Numbered from the stretch's first letter, positions 41,009 through 47,657 are shown. The stretch is 57,384 nt of DNA from an uncultured Oscillospiraceae bacterium (GCA_905234425.1 CAJOHR010000002.1:1-57384); one strand, 5' to 3'. The notes: a model not told the origin generated them from the letters alone. Numbers and translations: made by a program.

Positions 41009-41022
41009 CGGGCTGCTTTTTT
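40996..41022 (+). terminator. Terminator at the reverse transcriptase stop codon
   Basis: Stem AGCAGTCCG (40996-41004), loop GTGA, stem CGGGCTGCT (41009-41017), with one G-U pair, then six T. The RT stop codon TGA (41006-41008) sits inside the loop. It closes the DGR transcription unit before the lysis genes. Confidence 0.8.
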
Positions 41023-41048
41023 CTTATGCTTGAAGGGAGGCATTGGAG

Positions 41049-41348
41049 ATGGAAACCGGATTGATCGCCAGCATCGTGGGGCTGGCATGCACCATCCTGG
41101 GCGCGGTCATCGGCTATGTGGCCTTCCTACGGACCACAAAGAAGGAGTCCGAGGCGGAAGGCCGGGAGACGGGCGCTGTCCTGACAGAACTGGGCTATAT
41201 CAAGGGCGGCATTGACGACTTGAAAGCCGAGAACCGGGAGCAGCGCAAAACCAACACGGAGTTTGTATCCAGACTTACGGCGGTGGAGGCGTCGGCAAAA
41301 CAGGCCCACCACCGAATTGACCGAATCGAAGGGCGGGATGCGGAATGA
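41049..41348 (+). CDS. XhlA-like membrane/coiled-coil lysis accessory
   Basis: 99 residues from ATG 41049 (GGGAGG upstream). One N-terminal transmembrane segment (Gly-Leu-Ala-Cys-Thr-Ile-Leu-Gly-Ala-Val-Ile-Gly), then a hydrophilic coiled coil with heptads and a basic end. The topology matches XhlA-type proteins that assist holins in Gram-positive phages. Although first in the lysis cassette, it lacks a second membrane segment. It overlaps the next gene by 4 bp. Confidence 0.6.
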   Translation: METGLIASIVGLACTILGAVIGYVAFLRTTKKESEAEGRETGAVLTELGYIKGGIDDLKAENREQRKTNTEFVSRLTAVEASAKQAHHRIDRIEGRDAE

Positions 41349-41683
41349 GTGCCTTGATCACCGCCATCGTCGGTATCATCGTCGGGGCTGGCGGCCTCTA
41401 TGCCGTCCTGCGGGCCATGGGCCGGAAACGGGCTATCAAGACCATGGACCTGATCCTGGTGCTTGTGTTCACGATTTTGGTTGCGTTCACCGTGACCATG
41501 ATCGTCCTGTTCACGCGGTACGGGCAGACACCTGACACGCTGATCACCTGCGTGTTCGGAGCCCTGGCCGGAGAGTGTGGGATCATGGGGTGGATCAAGA
41601 CATCAAAGGTCCGGCACGAAGACCGGCAGTGGATGAAGGAAGACAGAGAGGAGGCCCGCAAGGATGGCGGACAATTTGATTAA
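41345..41683 (+). CDS. Putative holin (three membrane segments)
   Basis: 112 residues; ATGA overlap with its neighbour. Hydrophobic stretches at about 3-24, 33-57 and 65-83 and a charged C-terminus (Lys/Arg/Asp/Glu) are typical of class I holins, which form lethal membrane lesions at lysis time. No sequence family is recognised. Its 3' end overlaps the next gene by 20 bp. Confidence 0.55.
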   Translation: MSALITAIVGIIVGAGGLYAVLRAMGRKRAIKTMDLILVLVFTILVAFTVTMIVLFTRYGQTPDTLITCVFGALAGECGIMGWIKTSKVRHEDRQWMKEDREEARKDGGQFD

Positions 41684-41966
41684 ACTGGCTTTTGCAATTC
41701 TCGGCGCGGTGCTGACCTACGGGGTGATCCCGTACATCCGGGCGAAGAAGTCCCGGGAGGAACGGGAGGCCCTGGCCGAGAGCATCCGGATCGCGGTGCA
41801 GGCTGCGGAGCAGATCTACAGCCAGGCCGGGAAGGGCCAGGAGAAAAAGGCGTATGTCATCAAGTGGTTGATCGAGCAGGGCATCGACACCACCGGGGAG
41901 ACGGTGGGCCAGCTGATCGACGCCATGATTGAGAGCACCGTGCTCGAGTTAAAAAAGGAGGGCTAA
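41664..41966 (+). CDS. Holin, LL-H family
   Basis: 100 residues with an N-terminal membrane segment (Ile-Lys-Leu-Ala-Phe-Ala-Ile-Leu-Gly-Ala-Val-Leu) and a long charged helix that includes Ala-Val-Gln-Ala-Ala-Glu-Gln-Ile-Tyr and Gly-Gln-Glu-Lys-Lys-Ala-Tyr-Val, the LL-H holin hallmark. It lies immediately before the endolysin, three bases from its ATG. With two neighbours it gives a three-protein holin system. Confidence 0.75.
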   Translation: MADNLIKLAFAILGAVLTYGVIPYIRAKKSREEREALAESIRIAVQAAEQIYSQAGKGQEKKAYVIKWLIEQGIDTTGETVGQLIDAMIESTVLELKKEG

Positions 41967-41969
41967 CCT

Positions 41970-42794
41970 ATGAGCGCAGATAAAGTAATCGCAATGGCAA
42001 AGAGCCAGGTGGGATATCTGGAGAAAGCCAGCAACTCCAACTTGGACAGCATGACCGGCAATGCCGGGTATAATAACTTTACGAAATTCGCCCGTGACCT
42101 CGCGGCCGCGGGCTATTATAATGGCAACAAAAATGGATATGCCTGGTGCGACGTTTTTGTGGACTGGTGTTTCTGGAAGGTATATGGCTCCAAGGCTGCT
42201 GCCGAGGCCGTCCAGTGCCAGACCGGGACCCTTGGCGCTGGGTGCGAGTATTCCATGGGCTACTACAAGGCCCAGGGACGATTCAGCACCACCCCGCAGG
42301 TTGGTGATCAGATTTTCTTCAGGGATGCGTCCGGGGATATCTGTCACACTGGTCTGGTATATGCCGTGACCAGTACCACCGTATATACCATTGAGGGCAA
42401 CACCAGTTCCGCGTCCGGCGTCGTGGCGAACGGCGGCGGCGTAGCTATGAAGTCCTATAGCCGGAGCTATAACCGGATCGCCGGTTATGGCCATCCGAAG
42501 TATGAGGCAGCCCAGGCCGCCAACACCGGCAGCGGGTCCAGTTCCAGCGGGACCGGATCAACCAAGGAACTCAAGCATTACTATCCCTTCCGCAAGTATC
42601 AGAATGGCAGTACCAAGGAAACTGTCTACGAGGACAGCGACCTGGCCACTCCCTACGGCGAGCTCAATCCCTGGGAGAGCTGCTACTGCATGGGGCGGTA
42701 CGGCAACGCCTACGCAGTGCTCTACCAGGTAGACGGCTATGCGGACCGCTGGAAGATGGGCTATGTGGGCTATGATGGCGGCGTGAAGGATTGA
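41970..42794 (+). CDS. Endolysin, CHAP domain
   Basis: 274 residues. Residues 1-175 form a CHAP amidase/peptidase: catalytic Cys in Gly-Tyr-Ala-Trp-Cys-Asp-Val-Phe-Val-Asp-Trp-Cys, Gly-Asp-Gln-Ile-Phe-Phe and His in Cys-His-Thr-Gly-Leu-Val-Tyr, then Glu-Gly-Asn-Thr. A Gly/Ser/Thr linker (about 190-205) leads to a C-terminal 70-residue domain likely to bind the wall. No signal peptide, so it depends on the holins. Ends the late operon. Confidence 0.88.
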   Translation: MSADKVIAMAKSQVGYLEKASNSNLDSMTGNAGYNNFTKFARDLAAAGYYNGNKNGYAWCDVFVDWCFWKVYGSKAAAEAVQCQTGTLGAGCEYSMGYYKAQGRFSTTPQVGDQIFFRDASGDICHTGLVYAVTSTTVYTIEGNTSSASGVVANGGGVAMKSYSRSYNRIAGYGHPKYEAAQAANTGSGSSSSGTGSTKELKHYYPFRKYQNGSTKETVYEDSDLATPYGELNPWESCYCMGRYGNAYAVLYQVDGYADRWKMGYVGYDGGVKD

Positions 42795-43001
42795 CGGCCC
42801 TCTGTGCGCCTTGATCGCTCTGACCATACGGGAACACGGGTAGATGGCACAGCGGGCCATCTGCGGCGTTGCAACAGGCCCAGAGGCAACGAATCGGCAA
42901 TCCAACGCAGAAAAGCGCACGCCTGGCGTTGGACAACACGGGGCGTGCGTTGGAATTGCATTATGTATGTGTTAAAGGGGAGGCTTCCGGGCCTCCCCTT
43001 T
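42795..43001 (+). terminator. Intergenic region and terminator after endolysin
   Basis: Stem AAAGGGGAGGC (42974-42984), loop TTCCGG, stem GCCTCCCCTTT (42991-43001), then T. The arms start and end with A/T runs so it can act on both strands, ending the late + operon and the leftward cluster. The 170 bp before it hold no gene I can support. Confidence 0.7.
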
Positions 43002-43007
43002 TCGTCA

Positions 43008-43325
43008 TTATTTGGATTTATGTTTCTCACGCCAACGGCGGATTGCAAGTGCATTTTCCGTAGGTTCGTCTGCTCCATATATGCCTTTGGTGTATGGGAG
43101 ATAGCTGATTACAGCATTTTCTGTCATGTCAAGCTCTGACGCAATCTCGCGAGTGGATTTCCCTTCGCCCATCAGGCGATGGATATCATCGGTACGCGAA
43201 GACGACCACACTCCTGCTGTGATCAGGATACGGCGGACCTTCTGGCGGGATAACTTCGCGGCATAGGCTGTCTCCCGGAGGCTCTCAGTGGCTTGATACC
43301 GGGCCACAATCTCCTCTGTAGTCAT
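43008..43325 (-). CDS. Helix-turn-helix protein (105 aa)
   Basis: Leftward; start at 43325 chosen because GGAG lies eight bases upstream, whereas the first codon at 43343 is TTG with no ribosome site. Two HTH-like segments are seen: Ser-Leu-Arg-Glu-Thr-Ala-Tyr-Ala-Ala-Lys-Leu-Ser-Arg-Gln-Lys-Val and Lys-Ser-Thr-Arg-Glu-Ile-Ala-Ser-Glu-Leu-Asp-Met-Thr. This resembles resolvase or sigma-type recognition domains. It is the last gene of the leftward cluster; a regulator or terminase-like DNA-binding role is possible. Confidence 0.65.
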   Translation of the reverse strand: MTTEEIVARYQATESLRETAYAAKLSRQKVRRILITAGVWSSSRTDDIHRLMGEGKSTREIASELDMTENAVISYLPYTKGIYGADEPTENALAIRRWREKHKSK

Positions 43326-43346
43326 TTGGATCACTCCAATCAAGAG

Positions 43347-43382
43347 AGAAAGCCGGTCTGTTCAGGCCGGCTTTCTGTTTTT
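43347..43382 (+). terminator. Rho-independent terminator
   Basis: Perfect 10-bp stem AGAAAGCCGG / CCGGCTTTCT (43347-43356, 43367-43376) followed by GTTTTT on the + strand. A second barrier against late transcription entering the leftward genes; on the - strand it lies in the leader of the HTH gene. Confidence 0.7.
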
Positions 43383-43464
43383 GGACTTGCGTCTTTTTAA
43401 TCCACGCCCAATGGGCGACTGAGGAATATTCTCAACTGGATCATATCAGACAGTCCTGGGCTTG

Positions 43465-44238
43465 TCAAGCGTTTTTCTCGATCTCCGCTTTTTTCTTCCG
43501 CCATTGGGCGCGGGCGCGTTGGACGGACTCCATCTTGTTTGCCTCATCGTCGGTCAGGCTGATTCTTTGGCCAGAAAGGTAGATGTTTCGAGCTCCGGGT
43601 TTGCCGTAAATCTTGCCATTCCACGTTGCACCTGCTGGCCATTTGACTTTGATGCTCTCAGGCCATGCAGGGATAGGGCCGAGCGTCTCCAGGGCAGCGG
43701 CCGTGGTGCTCTGCCGCTCCGCCTGCTCCTTCTCCCGGATTCGGAGGACCTCAGCACGGGCAGCGGCCCATGTGTCCAGGTCCATGTTGTCCGGGAGCGC
43801 AACGGGAGCGCCCAATTTCTGTGCCGCTGCAATCAGCTCGTCGGCATCAGTGCTGGTCATTACCCATGCCTTCGGCTGACGGGTCATCCCAAGCATATCC
43901 GCGATTACAGTGTCTGCGGGGTAAGCATCCGTCCAGCGGCAGCCAGCCGCTTTCAGCTCGTCCTTGTGGCTGTAGCTGTCTCCGCCAAAAATAGCATAGA
44001 CGCTCGGAGCATCATCATAGATGCTCGACAGCCGGATGGTACAGGTCAATCCTGCAGCCTTTTCTTCGGCACGCTGGCGATTCTTCCAGCAGTCCGGGCA
44101 TTCGTCAATGCCGCCATTTTCAGCCCAGTGGACCTTCTCCTCCAGGTGCCGGGAAGCGCCCTTCCCGGATTCAAAGAGATCCTTGTAAAAGGTTTTCCCG
44201 CAGTGGCGGCAGGTACAGGTAGCTGTTGCTTTGGGCAT
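43465..44238 (-). CDS. Hypothetical protein with N-terminal zinc-finger-like cysteines (257 aa)
   Basis: Leftward; GAGGAGGT precedes the ATG at 44238. Residues 8-55 contain Cys-Thr-Cys-Arg-His-Cys-Gly-Lys and His-Leu-Glu-Glu, Cys-Pro-Asp-Cys-Trp, a probable zinc site. A middle domain has Tyr-Ala-Ile-Phe-Gly-Gly-Asp-Ser-Tyr and Leu-Lys-Ala-Ala-Gly-Cys-Arg-Trp. The C-terminal part is Trp-Pro-Ala-Gly-Ala-Thr-Trp-Asn-Gly-Lys-Ile-Tyr-Gly-Lys-Pro-Gly. Similar proteins occur in accessory regions of gut phages; function unknown. Confidence 0.65.
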   Translation of the reverse strand: MPKATATCTCRHCGKTFYKDLFESGKGASRHLEEKVHWAENGGIDECPDCWKNRQRAEEKAAGLTCTIRLSSIYDDAPSVYAIFGGDSYSHKDELKAAGCRWTDAYPADTVIADMLGMTRQPKAWVMTSTDADELIAAAQKLGAPVALPDNMDLDTWAAARAEVLRIREKEQAERQSTTAAALETLGPIPAWPESIKVKWPAGATWNGKIYGKPGARNIYLSGQRISLTDDEANKMESVQRARAQWRKKKAEIEKNA

Positions 44239-44264
44239 GATTTTACCTCCTCGTTATCTTGATC

Positions 44265-44477
44265 TCACACTCGGCCGTCATCGTCGATCAGATCGACATA
44301 TTCCCGGATAATCTCCAGGGCCTCGGTGTAACTGCCGGAGTTCTGGACCCTCTCCCAGAGACTGTTGAACTCGGTGATCCGGCGTTCCTTCTGAAACGCC
44401 TTGCGGACAGCGGCCAGAATCCAGAATACATTTCCTTTGGGGCCGCGGCTGTGGAAATGGATGGTTGGCTTATTCAT
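44265..44477 (-). CDS. Small hypothetical protein (70 aa)
   Basis: Leftward; the start is set at 44477 because the longer reading to 44681 would overlap the next gene and is not protein-like. Begins with Pro-Thr-Ile-His-Phe-His-Ser-Arg-Gly, then a helical region Ile-Leu-Ala-Ala-Val-Arg-Lys-Ala-Phe, and ends Tyr-Val-Asp-Leu-Ile-Asp-Asp-Asp. Recurs in gut Clostridia phages as far as I recall, with unknown function. Confidence 0.55.
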   Translation of the reverse strand: MNKPTIHFHSRGPKGNVFWILAAVRKAFQKERRITEFNSLWERVQNSGSYTEALEIIREYVDLIDDDGRV

Positions 44478-44487
44478 GGCGCGCCCC

Positions 44488-44718
44488 CTATTCCGTGGCA
44501 GCTTCAATGCTGCTGGTGGCTTCTTCGAGAGAGGAAAGCGCATCTTCCAGATTGGAGATTGCTTCCTCCATGACTTCGCCGCGTTCGGAATCCTGGATTC
44601 CTTCGGGCAGATTGTCATAGGCCTCCTGCTCCTCGTCCCGGAGGGCATCCAATTCCTCAGACAGTGTCTCGATCTGCTCAATGATGGCCTTGAGGCTCTT
44701 TCTGCGAGTGTTGTTCAT
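44488..44718 (-). CDS. Small coiled-coil protein (76 aa)
   Basis: Leftward, GAAAGGAGC before the ATG at 44718. Entirely helical with heptads (Ile-Ile-Glu-Gln-Ile-Glu-Thr-Leu-Ser-Glu-Glu-Leu, Leu-Glu-Asp-Ala-Leu-Ser-Ser-Leu-Glu). Strongly acidic. This kind of small protein is very common in Firmicutes phages and mobile elements; a partner-binding or DNA-mimic function is conceivable. Confidence 0.65.
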   Translation of the reverse strand: MNNTRRKSLKAIIEQIETLSEELDALRDEEQEAYDNLPEGIQDSERGEVMEEAISNLEDALSSLEEATSSIEAATE

Positions 44719-44735
44719 GGCTGCTCCTTTCTGCG

Positions 44736-44960
44736 CTACGCTAATTTGAAATTGACTGTCAAGCCGGTTCCCAACTTTGTGGCTACGCCGTATTTATCGG
44801 AGTAATCCAGCACATGGTCCTGGAACCAGTTGCCTTTGGTGAGGAACTTCCCCTCCTGATCGAATACCTGGATGATGGTCGTATCGGTGATGTCACTGGA
44901 AACCATCAGCGCTTTGAGCTTGATCGTGTTCCCGGTGTTGATGTAGTTAAAGCCTTTCAT
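44736..44960 (-). CDS. Small hypothetical protein (74 aa)
   Basis: Leftward; start at 44960, with GAAAGG seven bases upstream; the in-frame ATG at 45005 has no ribosome site. A beta-rich protein with Asn-Thr-Ile-Lys-Leu-Lys-Ala-Leu-Met-Val and Ile-Ile-Gln-Val-Phe-Asp. No family recognised. Confidence 0.55.
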   Translation of the reverse strand: MKGFNYINTGNTIKLKALMVSSDITDTTIIQVFDQEGKFLTKGNWFQDHVLDYSDKYGVATKLGTGLTVNFKLA

Positions 44961-45007
44961 GTTAATACCTTTCTCCCCGTATGGCCGATAGGTCAGCCGT
45001 TTCATGT

Positions 45008-45229
45008 TCAATCGGTTATGTGATCGCAGGAATCGCGGATGTCCTGCACAAGAATCTCTTTCCCTCTGATCTCCTTTACCTTCCACCCAGCCCGGTTCAA
45101 CTGATTCCATACATGGCTGTGGGCTTGATCGTAGGAATAGGCGGCGATATAGTGATCTGACGTATCATGCAGTGGAGGCTCCATGAAACGCTCTCTTGTA
45201 GCCTCCACGGTGAACTTATAGACGTACAT
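45008..45229 (-). CDS. Small hypothetical protein (73 aa)
   Basis: Leftward, AAAGGAGG before the ATG at 45229. A beta-alpha-beta pattern with Tyr-Lys-Phe-Thr-Val-Glu-Ala-Thr, His-Ser-His-Val-Trp-Asn-Gln-Leu and Ile-Leu-Val-Gln-Asp-Ile. The fold could be ferredoxin-like. Function unknown. Confidence 0.55.
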   Translation of the reverse strand: MYVYKFTVEATRERFMEPPLHDTSDHYIAAYSYDQAHSHVWNQLNRAGWKVKEIRGKEILVQDIRDSCDHITD

Positions 45230-45274
45230 AACATCCTCCTTTGCCCTCGTAACCTCCGGGGCGGGCTATAGGTT

Positions 45275-45673
45275 TCAGGCGATCCGGATTTCCAGACCGA
45301 GGCGGGTTTCTTCCGGCCAATAGGGCAGGTGCCTCGTTACAGTGCAGGGTCCCTCAAGGATACCACCTGCGGCGATCAGTGCGTGGAGCGAGGTCATCAG
45401 GGCTGTGGATTCATCCGTTACGGCGAAGCGGTCAACTCCAGCTGCGCGGAGAGTCTCGACAAAATCATGCATTTCCTCGTTCACGTTGCTCCCCCAAGGG
45501 AGCTCGTGAACCTCAAACATGCTGGTGTCGTTTTCCAAACTGTCCCTCCAGGCGCGGTATGCGATGCCCTGGCCCCATGTCGCTTTGCCGGACTTCTCCA
45601 GGCGCTGAAAATAGATGGCGGTGTCATCGGTCTCAAGGATTCTCTTGATCTCTGCTCTGCGTTCTTCTGTCAT
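45275..45673 (-). CDS. Hypothetical protein (132 aa)
   Basis: Leftward, AAGGAGGAAC before ATG 45673. Begins with a helix (Glu-Arg-Arg-Ala-Glu-Ile-Lys-Arg-Ile-Leu), then Gly-Gln-Gly-Ile-Ala-Tyr-Arg-Ala-Trp-Arg-Asp-Ser and an Arg-Phe-Ala-Val-Thr-Asp core that recalls a DUF7698-type phage protein. Frequent in anti-restriction-like gene runs of Clostridia mobile elements. No motif proves an activity. Confidence 0.55.
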   Translation of the reverse strand: MTEERRAEIKRILETDDTAIYFQRLEKSGKATWGQGIAYRAWRDSLENDTSMFEVHELPWGSNVNEEMHDFVETLRAAGVDRFAVTDESTALMTSLHALIAAGGILEGPCTVTRHLPYWPEETRLGLEIRIA

Positions 45674-45703
45674 TTTGTGTTCCTCCTTAATCTCGGTTGG
45701 GTC

Positions 45704-45723
45704 CCCGCCCCCGGAGGGGCGGG
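45704..45723. repeat. Perfect GC hairpin between accessory genes
   Basis: CCCGCCCC (45704-45711), loop CGGA, GGGGCGGG (45716-45723). No U-tract; probably an RNA-processing or stability element in the leftward polycistron. Confidence 0.55.
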
Positions 45724-45734
45724 ATCGTGTTCTA

Positions 45735-46229
45735 TCAGTTCGTAGTGTCTCTCGCAGTGCGGATCCTGCTCTGAAGGTTTTCGTAGTATTCGATATTCCC
45801 CACCGCGTTCCGGTGATTCCGAACAGCCTGGGTGAACTCCTTCGCTGCTGGGCTGTCTGCCAGTTTCACGATCTCCTTGGCGGCTGTATCCCGGTCCTGG
45901 CTGAGTTCAAAGATCTTTTCTGTAAGGAGCCCAATGCAATCGGTCATATCATCTGCCGAGAGAATTCGCGGTTCAAGCTCTGCGATTCTCACCTGGGCTT
46001 CGATTGCTGCCCGCTGCGCATCGTCGCGCTCTGCCTTGACTGCTTCGAGCTTCTGCTCCGCGTCCTGCCACCTGCCGTTCATGCTCAATGCCCAGTCGTT
46101 TTCGATGTTGGTTTCCGCGTCTTCAAAACATCCTTCAAACGCCAGCCCGATATAGCTGTCCGCTCCCAGGCTGTCAACGATTTCCCTGATCTGGGCCAGC
46201 GCCTTGCGCTCCTGTTCTTTCGTTGTCAT
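45735..46229 (-). CDS. Coiled-coil hypothetical protein (164 aa)
   Basis: Leftward, AAGGAGGGG before ATG 46229. After a short N-terminal helix it has Gly-Leu-Ala-Phe-Glu-Gly-Cys-Phe-Glu-Asp-Ala and then a long charged coiled coil (Gln-Lys-Leu-Glu-Ala-Val-Lys-Ala-Glu-Arg-Asp-Asp). Looks structural rather than enzymatic. Function unknown. Confidence 0.55.
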   Translation of the reverse strand: MTTKEQERKALAQIREIVDSLGADSYIGLAFEGCFEDAETNIENDWALSMNGRWQDAEQKLEAVKAERDDAQRAAIEAQVRIAELEPRILSADDMTDCIGLLTEKIFELSQDRDTAAKEIVKLADSPAAKEFTQAVRNHRNAVGNIEYYENLQSRIRTARDTTN

Positions 46230-46241
46230 GGTGTCCCCTCC

Positions 46242-46487
46242 TTAGCACTGGCGGACCCGGTCAATCCAGATCGTAGTGTTTGCGTGGCCCAGATACAGGA
46301 TGGTTTCATCTGCATCATCGGCGGTGTCGTTATCAACTACGATGTATTCATCGTTGGCGTCGAGTGCCGAGTATCCGTACTCTTCGATGTCCGCTACCAT
46401 TTCATCCAGTCGGGTCCAGAACTGGCGTCCCATGACCGCGATGAACCATTCATCCAGCGGCTGGTTTCTCAGATCGCTTGCTGTCAT
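46242..46487 (-). CDS. Acidic small protein (81 aa)
   Basis: Leftward, AAGGAGGAAATCG before ATG 46487. Very acidic (Asp-Asn-Asp-Thr-Ala-Asp-Asp-Ala-Asp-Glu), with Trp-Phe-Ile-Ala-Val-Met-Gly-Arg-Gln-Phe-Trp near the N-terminus. Acidic proteins of this size in accessory regions are often DNA mimics that block host nucleases or regulators; here this is only suggested by composition. Confidence 0.5.
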   Translation of the reverse strand: MTASDLRNQPLDEWFIAVMGRQFWTRLDEMVADIEEYGYSALDANDEYIVVDNDTADDADETILYLGHANTTIWIDRVRQC

Positions 46488-46529
46488 TTCGATTTCCTCC
46501 TTGCTTTATCTGGCCCGGCGTGTTATTCT

Positions 46530-46559
46530 GAGGGGGAGGGGAGCTTCCCGCTCCCCCTC
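46530..46559. repeat. GC hairpin between accessory genes
   Basis: GAGGGGGAG (46530-46538) pairs with CTCCCCCTC (46551-46559); the loop can itself pair (GGGA/TCCC). No U-tract. Same kind of intergenic element as at 45704. Confidence 0.5.
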
Positions 46560-46566
46560 GCCGGGG

Positions 46567-46695
46567 TTACTTACCCTTGGCCTCGCCCTGCTTGATCTTA
46601 CTGGGCTTTATCGTGATTGTGATCCGGTCGGCTAACTCGGGATGCTTCGCGATAAGCTCCAACAGGTCTTGCAGGGCTTTTTCCGTGTCTGTCAT
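46567..46695 (-). CDS. Small protein at head of leftward cluster (42 aa)
   Basis: Leftward; ATG at 46695 with an ideal GAAGGAGGTGA site, 31 bp downstream of a strong promoter's -10. A single amphipathic helix (Lys-Ala-Leu-Gln-Asp-Leu-Leu-Glu-Leu-Ile-Ala-Lys-His-Pro) followed by Arg-Ile-Thr-Ile-Thr-Ile and a basic end. Too small to be called by length, but its signals are the best in the cluster. Confidence 0.6.
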   Translation of the reverse strand: MTDTEKALQDLLELIAKHPELADRITITIKPSKIKQGEAKGK

Positions 46696-46725
46696 GGCCT
46701 CACCTCCTTCGTTCTTTCTGTCTAT

Positions 46726-46754
46726 ATATTACACGATTTTCGTGAACTTGTCAA
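46726..46754 (-). promoter_or_regulatory. Leftward promoter of the accessory cluster
   Basis: On the - strand TTGACA (46754-46749), a 17-bp spacer and TAATAT (46731-46726). The spacer contains the palindrome CACGATTTTCGTG, so a bound regulator would block it. Confidence 0.75.
46732..46744. promoter_or_regulatory. Operator 1 of accessory switch
   Basis: CACGA-TTT-TCGTG, a 13-bp palindrome placed in the spacer of the leftward promoter. Same core (ACGATnATCGT-like) as the site at 46808, suggesting one regulator binds both. Confidence 0.6.
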
Positions 46755-46796
46755 TAGTTTTTATAACTTTTTTCGTGAAAAAAGTAAATTTTTTTA

Positions 46797-46825
46797 TTGA
46801 CGATTAAACGATTATCGTGTATATT
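46797..46825 (+). promoter_or_regulatory. Rightward promoter of accessory regulator with operator 2
   Basis: TTGACG (46797-46802), 17-bp spacer, TATATT (46820-46825). The spacer holds the 11-bp palindrome ACGATTATCGT (46808-46818). It drives the HTH gene at 46844, which is probably autoregulated. Confidence 0.75.
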
Positions 46826-46843
46826 GAGTGTGGAGGTGTTTTT

Positions 46844-47080
46844 ATGGGTGTATCAAATAAGATCAATGCCATGCTCAACCTGACCGGAAAGAGAAAGTCG
46901 GACCTCATGGAACTACTGGGAATGAGCAGTAGGCAGAGCCTAAGCAACAAGTTTTCAAACGAAAGATGGTCTGCAAATGACCTGATTGACATTGCCGAAG
47001 TCTGCGGATGCAAAGTGGCGTTTATCCTTCCAGACGGGACCCAACTGGTTCTGGACAAAAAGAATGCCCCGGACGCCTAA
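46844..47080 (+). CDS. Helix-turn-helix regulator of accessory switch
   Basis: 78 residues from ATG 46844 with GGAGG seven to eleven bases upstream. An XRE-like fold: Lys-Ile-Asn-Ala-Met-Leu, Ser-Asp-Leu-Met-Glu-Leu-Leu-Gly-Met-Ser-Ser-Arg-Gln-Ser-Leu (recognition helix) and Ile-Ala-Glu-Val-Cys-Gly-Cys-Lys, then a short beta tail (Ala-Phe-Ile-Leu-Pro-Asp-Gly-Thr). It is transcribed away from the leftward cluster from a promoter pair bearing matching palindromes, so it likely controls both. Confidence 0.7.
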   Translation: MGVSNKINAMLNLTGKRKSDLMELLGMSSRQSLSNKFSNERWSANDLIDIAEVCGCKVAFILPDGTQLVLDKKNAPDA

Positions 47081-47114
47081 GCGCCCAGGGCGGGGAGATG
47101 GGTGAAGCCGGCTG

Positions 47115-47318
47115 TTACCGTTTTTCGATCTTCAGCAGGTCAGGGATGTCGCAGTCGAGAGCTTCACAGATAAGCTCCAGGTGTGCCAGATTGACACGTT
47201 CCGTAAGCTCATTGTAGAGCTCGTTGATTGTCGCGGCACGGATGCCGGTCTTCCTGGCGAGATCGGCTTGTGTCCACCGAACCTCACCAAGTTTCTTGGA
47301 AAGTAAAATTCGTATCAT
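47115..47318 (-). CDS. Small XRE-type regulator (67 aa)
   Basis: Leftward and convergent with the HTH gene at 46844. ATG 47318 lies nine bases from GGAGG (ATG 47324 only three); the longer reading to 47471 is not supported. Compact Cro/YozG-like fold: Trp-Thr-Gln-Ala-Asp-Leu-Ala-Arg-Lys-Thr-Gly-Ile-Arg, Ala-Thr-Ile-Asn-Glu-Leu-Tyr-Asn-Glu and Leu-Glu-Leu-Ile-Cys-Glu-Ala-Leu-Asp-Cys-Asp-Ile. Close in type to the 992-1210 protein. It lies beside attP and may influence integration or excision timing. Confidence 0.7.
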   Translation of the reverse strand: MIRILLSKKLGEVRWTQADLARKTGIRAATINELYNELTERVNLAHLELICEALDCDIPDLLKIEKR

Positions 47319-47450
47319 AGCCATGCTCCTCCAACAATGTATTTTATCACCCTGTTTCGACAAATTCCGCGAACAGGAAGATAATTCCGATATACGGAGG
47401 ATAATTCCGGAATCCGTAATTTGGGAACTATCGGGGAGCATAAAGCAAAA

Positions 47451-47505
47451 ATGCCAGTCCGCTGGTAGCAATAGCTACCCTCGCGGGCTGGCATGTATTT
47501 TTATT
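47451..47505. terminator. Bidirectional terminator
   Basis: Nested hairpin: ATGCCAGTCCGC (47451-47462) with GCGGGCTGGCAT (47483-47494) outside GGTAGC-AATA-GCTACC (47464-47479). T-rich on the right for + transcripts and A-rich on the left (T-rich for - transcripts). Confidence 0.65.
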
Positions 47506-47507
47506 CG

Positions 47508-47561
47508 TTGCCATTCGGCAAAGATTCACATTCTAGCTGCCATCAAATTGCCATCAAAAAA
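47508..47561. repeat. Direct repeats beside attP (possible integrase arm sites)
   Basis: TGCCATCAAA occurs at 47538-47547 and 47549-47558, with a related TTGCCATTC at about 47509. TTGCCATC appears twice more at 47749-47766 inside the 3' end of the integrase gene, on the other side of the core. Tyrosine integrases use repeated arm sites on both sides of the core. Confidence 0.5.
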
Positions 47562-47617
47562 CGTGTTTTTTGATGCTATTTGGTGCTATGTGATGTGGCT
47601 CAAAAAGAGCATAGAAA

Positions 47618-47657
47618 AAGCCCTGAAACCATTGAAAAATCAACGATTTCAGGGCTT
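47618..47657 (-). terminator. Integrase transcript terminator
   Basis: Inverted repeat AAGCCCTGAAA (47618-47628) / TTTCAGGGCTT (47647-47657), extended by G-U pairs when read on the - strand, followed there by TTTTTC. Ends leftward integrase transcripts right after attP. Confidence 0.7.

Noticed and set aside
42804-43139. 111-residue rightward ORF after the endolysin
   Set aside because: It crosses the strong terminator at 42974-43001, has no ribosome site and is not protein-like.
47500-47600. CRISPR-like short repeats near attP
   Set aside because: TGCCATC copies are too short and irregularly spaced, with no spacer structure or cas genes anywhere in the window.
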